Source: Candidatus Aciduliprofundum sp. JdFR-45 (GTDB lineage: Archaea; Thermoplasmatota; Thermoplasmata; Thermoplasmatales; JdFR-45). From it: DNA of 7,012 nucleotides. The position numbers and the translations under genes were made by a program. The notes under the pieces were generated by a model. It saw nothing but the letters and a program-made list of their open reading frames with translations, was not told where the DNA came from and did not search any database. Within the stretch, counting starts at the first letter, position 1, and the number at the start of each line of letters is the position of its first letter. Below are positions 4,898-7,012 of this stretch, in pieces. Location: assembly GCA_002011395.1 (NCBI GenBank), contig MTNG01000141.1, positions 1 to 7,012 on the forward strand, given 5' to 3'.

Positions 4898-6565
4898 TTG
4901 CTGCGCGATGTCATCTTGAAGCATGCGCTTCTGAACGCCATCAGGCATGGAGGAAAGGCGAACCCCGGGGCGGTGCTGGGTAAAATTCTGGCGGAGATGC
5001 CTGATCTCCGCCCCCGGGCGAGGGAGATCATGCCCGCGGTGAGGGAGGTCGTGGAAGAGGTGAATGCTCTCACGGTGGAGGAGCAGAGAGCGCTGCTGGA
5101 TGAGCGCTTCCCGGAGGCGATTGAGGGGAAGAAGAAAGAGGAGAGCAAAAGGCTGGAGGACCTGCCGGGCGTCAGCGGGCCCGTGAGGATGCGCCTCGCC
5201 CCCAGCCCCTCGGGCCCCATGCACATAGGGCAGTCACGCATGGCGATACTGAACGACGAGTACGTGAAGAGGTACGGCGGCACGCTCTTCTTAAGGATAG
5301 AGGACACGAACCCGGAGAACATAGACCCCGATGCCTACGACATGATACCGGAGGACCTGGAGTGGCTCGGGGTGGAGGTGCATGAAACCGTGATACAGAG
5401 TGACCGCTTTGAACTCTACTACGAGTACGCTGCAAAACTGCTGGAGATGGGCCATGCCTACATCTGCACGTGCCCCGCGGACGAGTGGAGGGCTCTCAAG
5501 AATAAGGGGGTGGCGTGTCCCCATAGAGACGAGGCGCCCGAGGTTCAGATTGAGCGCTGGGAGGAGATGCTCGGGGGCGAGTACGGTGAGGGCGAGGCGG
5601 TTTACGTTGTGAAGACGGATCTCAACCATCCAAATCCGGCGATAAGGGACTGGCCCGCCTTTCGCATAGTTGATAGGCCCCACCCCCGCACCGGCGACAG
5701 GTACAGGGTGTATCCCCTTATGAACTTCTCCGTTGCGGTGGACGACCACGAGCTGGGGCTCACCCACGTTCTGAGGGGTAAAGACCACCTGAACAACACG
5801 CACCGGCAGATGTACCTCTACGAGTACTTCGGATGGGAAAAGCCCGTCTACATCCACTACGGATGGGTGAGGATGAAGGATACGGTGCTCAAAACATCGC
5901 TGATTAAGAAGGGTATAAGGGAGGGGCTGTACACGGGCTGGGACGACCCCCGGCTGGGGACGCTCCGCGCCCTCGCGAAGAGGGGAATCAGCCCCCAGGC
6001 GATAAGGCGCTACTGGGTTGAGGTGGGCCTCAAGGAGGTTGACATAGAGTTCTCATGGGAGAACCTGTACGCCTACAACAGGGAGATCGTGGACCCGGTG
6101 GCGAAACGCCTATTCTTCGTCCCTAACCCGGTGGAGGTGCGGGTGAGCGGTTCGCCTGAGATGAGGGCCGCGCCGCCACTTCATCCATCCCATCCGGAGT
6201 GGGGTGCACGCGAATACACGATGCCGCCTGAATTCTCCGTTTACGTCCCTGCGGACGAGTGGAACGCGCTGAACCCCGGCGACATCATCCGCCTCAAGGA
6301 CCTCTGCAACGTGAGGAAGACGGCTAATGGCGCGGAGTACGCTGGCAACGACCTCTCGGTGCTGAAAAGGGGTGTCAGAATAATACAGTGGGCACCGGCC
6401 GAGAGCCCTCCTGCCACGCTGGTGTATCCCGACGGCTCGGAGGTCAAGGGCAAGGTGGAGCCCTTCACGAGGCGATGCATCGGTGAGGTTGTGCAGTTTG
6501 AGAGAATCGGTTTCGCCCGCCTCTGGGACGAAGGGGGCATAAGGGCCTACTTTGCCCACAGGTGA
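4898..6565 (+). CDS. gltX: Glutamyl-tRNA synthetase, archaeal type
   Basis: This enzyme charges tRNA-Glu with glutamate using ATP; archaeal GluRS usually also charges tRNA-Gln for later amidation. From the TTG at 4898 it has 555 residues, normal for the archaeal/eukaryotic type. Visible parts are an N-terminal helical extension (1-90) with LLNAIRHGGKANPGAVLG, the class I fold beginning at RLAPSPSGP, the HIGH-equivalent HIGQ at 109-112, LRIEDTNP at 132-139, and a zinc-site pattern C190-x-C192 with C207-x-H209 like the one known in E. coli GluRS. The conserved WDDPRLGTLRAL (348-359) follows the KMSKS-equivalent loop, here LKTSLIKK (331-338). A C-terminal beta-barrel anticodon-binding region runs from about 405. 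The fourth HIGH residue is Gln and the KMSKS loop is reduced to KTS. The start overlaps nothing but sits one base after the GTPase stop. Confidence 0.96.
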   Translation: MLRDVILKHALLNAIRHGGKANPGAVLGKILAEMPDLRPRAREIMPAVREVVEEVNALTVEEQRALLDERFPEAIEGKKKEESKRLEDLPGVSGPVRMRLAPSPSGPMHIGQSRMAILNDEYVKRYGGTLFLRIEDTNPENIDPDAYDMIPEDLEWLGVEVHETVIQSDRFELYYEYAAKLLEMGHAYICTCPADEWRALKNKGVACPHRDEAPEVQIERWEEMLGGEYGEGEAVYVVKTDLNHPNPAIRDWPAFRIVDRPHPRTGDRYRVYPLMNFSVAVDDHELGLTHVLRGKDHLNNTHRQMYLYEYFGWEKPVYIHYGWVRMKDTVLKTSLIKKGIREGLYTGWDDPRLGTLRALAKRGISPQAIRRYWVEVGLKEVDIEFSWENLYAYNREIVDPVAKRLFFVPNPVEVRVSGSPEMRAAPPLHPSHPEWGAREYTMPPEFSVYVPADEWNALNPGDIIRLKDLCNVRKTANGAEYAGNDLSVLKRGVRIIQWAPAESPPATLVYPDGSEVKGKVEPFTRRCIGEVVQFERIGFARLWDEGGIRAYFAHR

Positions 6566-6566
6566 T
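6560..6566 (+). promoter_or_regulatory. Shine-Dalgarno sequence of the aminotransferase gene
   Basis: AGGTGAT at the very end of gltX, including its TGA, lies four bases before the ATG at 6571. It favours this ATG over another in-frame ATG at 6565, which falls within the site itself. The two readings differ by only two residues. Confidence 0.55.
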
Positions 6567-6570
6567 GCAT

Positions 6571-7012
6571 ATGTCCATCAGAACATCCGGTCTGATTGAA
6601 TCGGTGATACGGGAGATGACCCGGCTCGCGGAGAGGCACGGGGCGATAAACCTCGCGCAGGGGGCGCCCGACTTCAACCCACCGCCTGAGGTGGTGGAGG
6701 CCGCGGTGAACGCGGTCAGGCGCGGGGAGAACCAGTACTCCGTCACGTGGGGCAGGAGGGAGACGAGGGAAGCGGTGGCGGAATACCTGAGGAAATGGAG
6801 GGGTGTTGAGTACAACCCCGAGACGGAGATAACCATCACGTGTGGCTCATCCGAGGCGCTCCTCTCTGCGGTGCTGGCACTTGTGAACCCGGGAGAGGAA
6901 GTTGTGGTGATGGAGCCCTTTTACGAAAATTACGTTCCCGCCGTCACGTTCGCCGGTGCACGTCCCCTCTTCGTGGAGGTGGGCGATGAGGAGGGGTTGA
7001 AGCGCGCGGTCA
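6571..7012 (+). CDS. Class I/II PLP-dependent aminotransferase (3' part outside window)
   Basis: The first 147 residues are present. They show the N-terminal layout of fold type I aminotransferases: INLAQGAPDFNPP (26-38), which shapes the substrate pocket; NQYSVTWGRRETREAVAEYL (55-74); the cofactor phosphate-binding turn CGSSEALLSAV (92-102); and VNPGEEVVVMEPFYENYVP (106-124), with the tyrosine expected to stack in the active site. The EPFYENY motif points to the aspartate/kynurenine/aromatic aminotransferase branch (subgroup I-gamma). The PLP lysine and C-terminal arginine lie beyond the edge, so the substrate cannot be fixed; GSSEA replaces the more common G(A/S)TEA. It follows gltX by five bases and is probably translated from the same message, with glutamate as a likely amino donor, which would give a loose metabolic link to GluRS. 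Confidence 0.92.
   Translation, partial: MSIRTSGLIESVIREMTRLAERHGAINLAQGAPDFNPPPEVVEAAVNAVRRGENQYSVTWGRRETREAVAEYLRKWRGVEYNPETEITITCGSSEALLSAVLALVNPGEEVVVMEPFYENYVPAVTFAGARPLFVEVGDEEGLKRAV

Overview
The window reads as chromosomal DNA from a moderately GC-rich euryarchaeon, most likely a relative of the Thermoplasmata. The archaeal assignment rests on BRE/TATA-type promoters placed so that transcripts would begin at or very near the start codon, on GGAGGTG/GGTGAT ribosome-binding sites at internal operon genes, on an archaeal-type glutamyl-tRNA synthetase, and on a NOG1-type GTPase. The Thermoplasmata leaning is an inference from the degenerate KMSKS-like loop and the overall look of the synthetase, as I remember that group; no search was run.

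Layout. (1) Bases 2-160 hold the last 52 codons of an unidentified plus-strand gene. It meets, tail to tail, a minus-strand gene (157-1308) for a membrane protein with about eight transmembrane segments and four C-terminal TPR units; the two stop codons share one CTAG. (2) Bases 1309-1598 carry no convincing protein gene. They hold the TATA box of the TPR gene and a second TATA box facing the other way, followed by a hairpin-rich stretch of about 185 bp that I propose as an unidentified structured RNA. (3) A minus-strand trkA-trkH operon (3673 to 1599) encodes a one-unit RCK regulatory protein and a K+ transporter subunit, coupled by an ATGA overlap. (4) A 203-bp divergent intergenic region contains promoters for both sides and four imperfect copies of an element with the core TCTGAACG. 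(5) A plus-strand operon runs NOG1-family GTPase (3877-4896), glutamyl-tRNA synthetase gltX (4898-6565), and a class I/II PLP aminotransferase (6571 onward, cut by the window edge).

How the genes fit together: TrkA and TrkH form one NAD(H)- or nucleotide-gated potassium uptake system. The GTPase and the synthetase both serve translation (large-subunit assembly and tRNA charging), and the aminotransferase may share the operon through glutamate/2-oxoglutarate metabolism, though that link is only contextual. No mobile element, CRISPR array, tRNA or rRNA was recognised. The least explained parts are the candidate RNA at about 1405-1590, the repeat cluster at 3743-3830, the TPR membrane protein, and the HIGQ/KTSL catalytic signatures of the synthetase.
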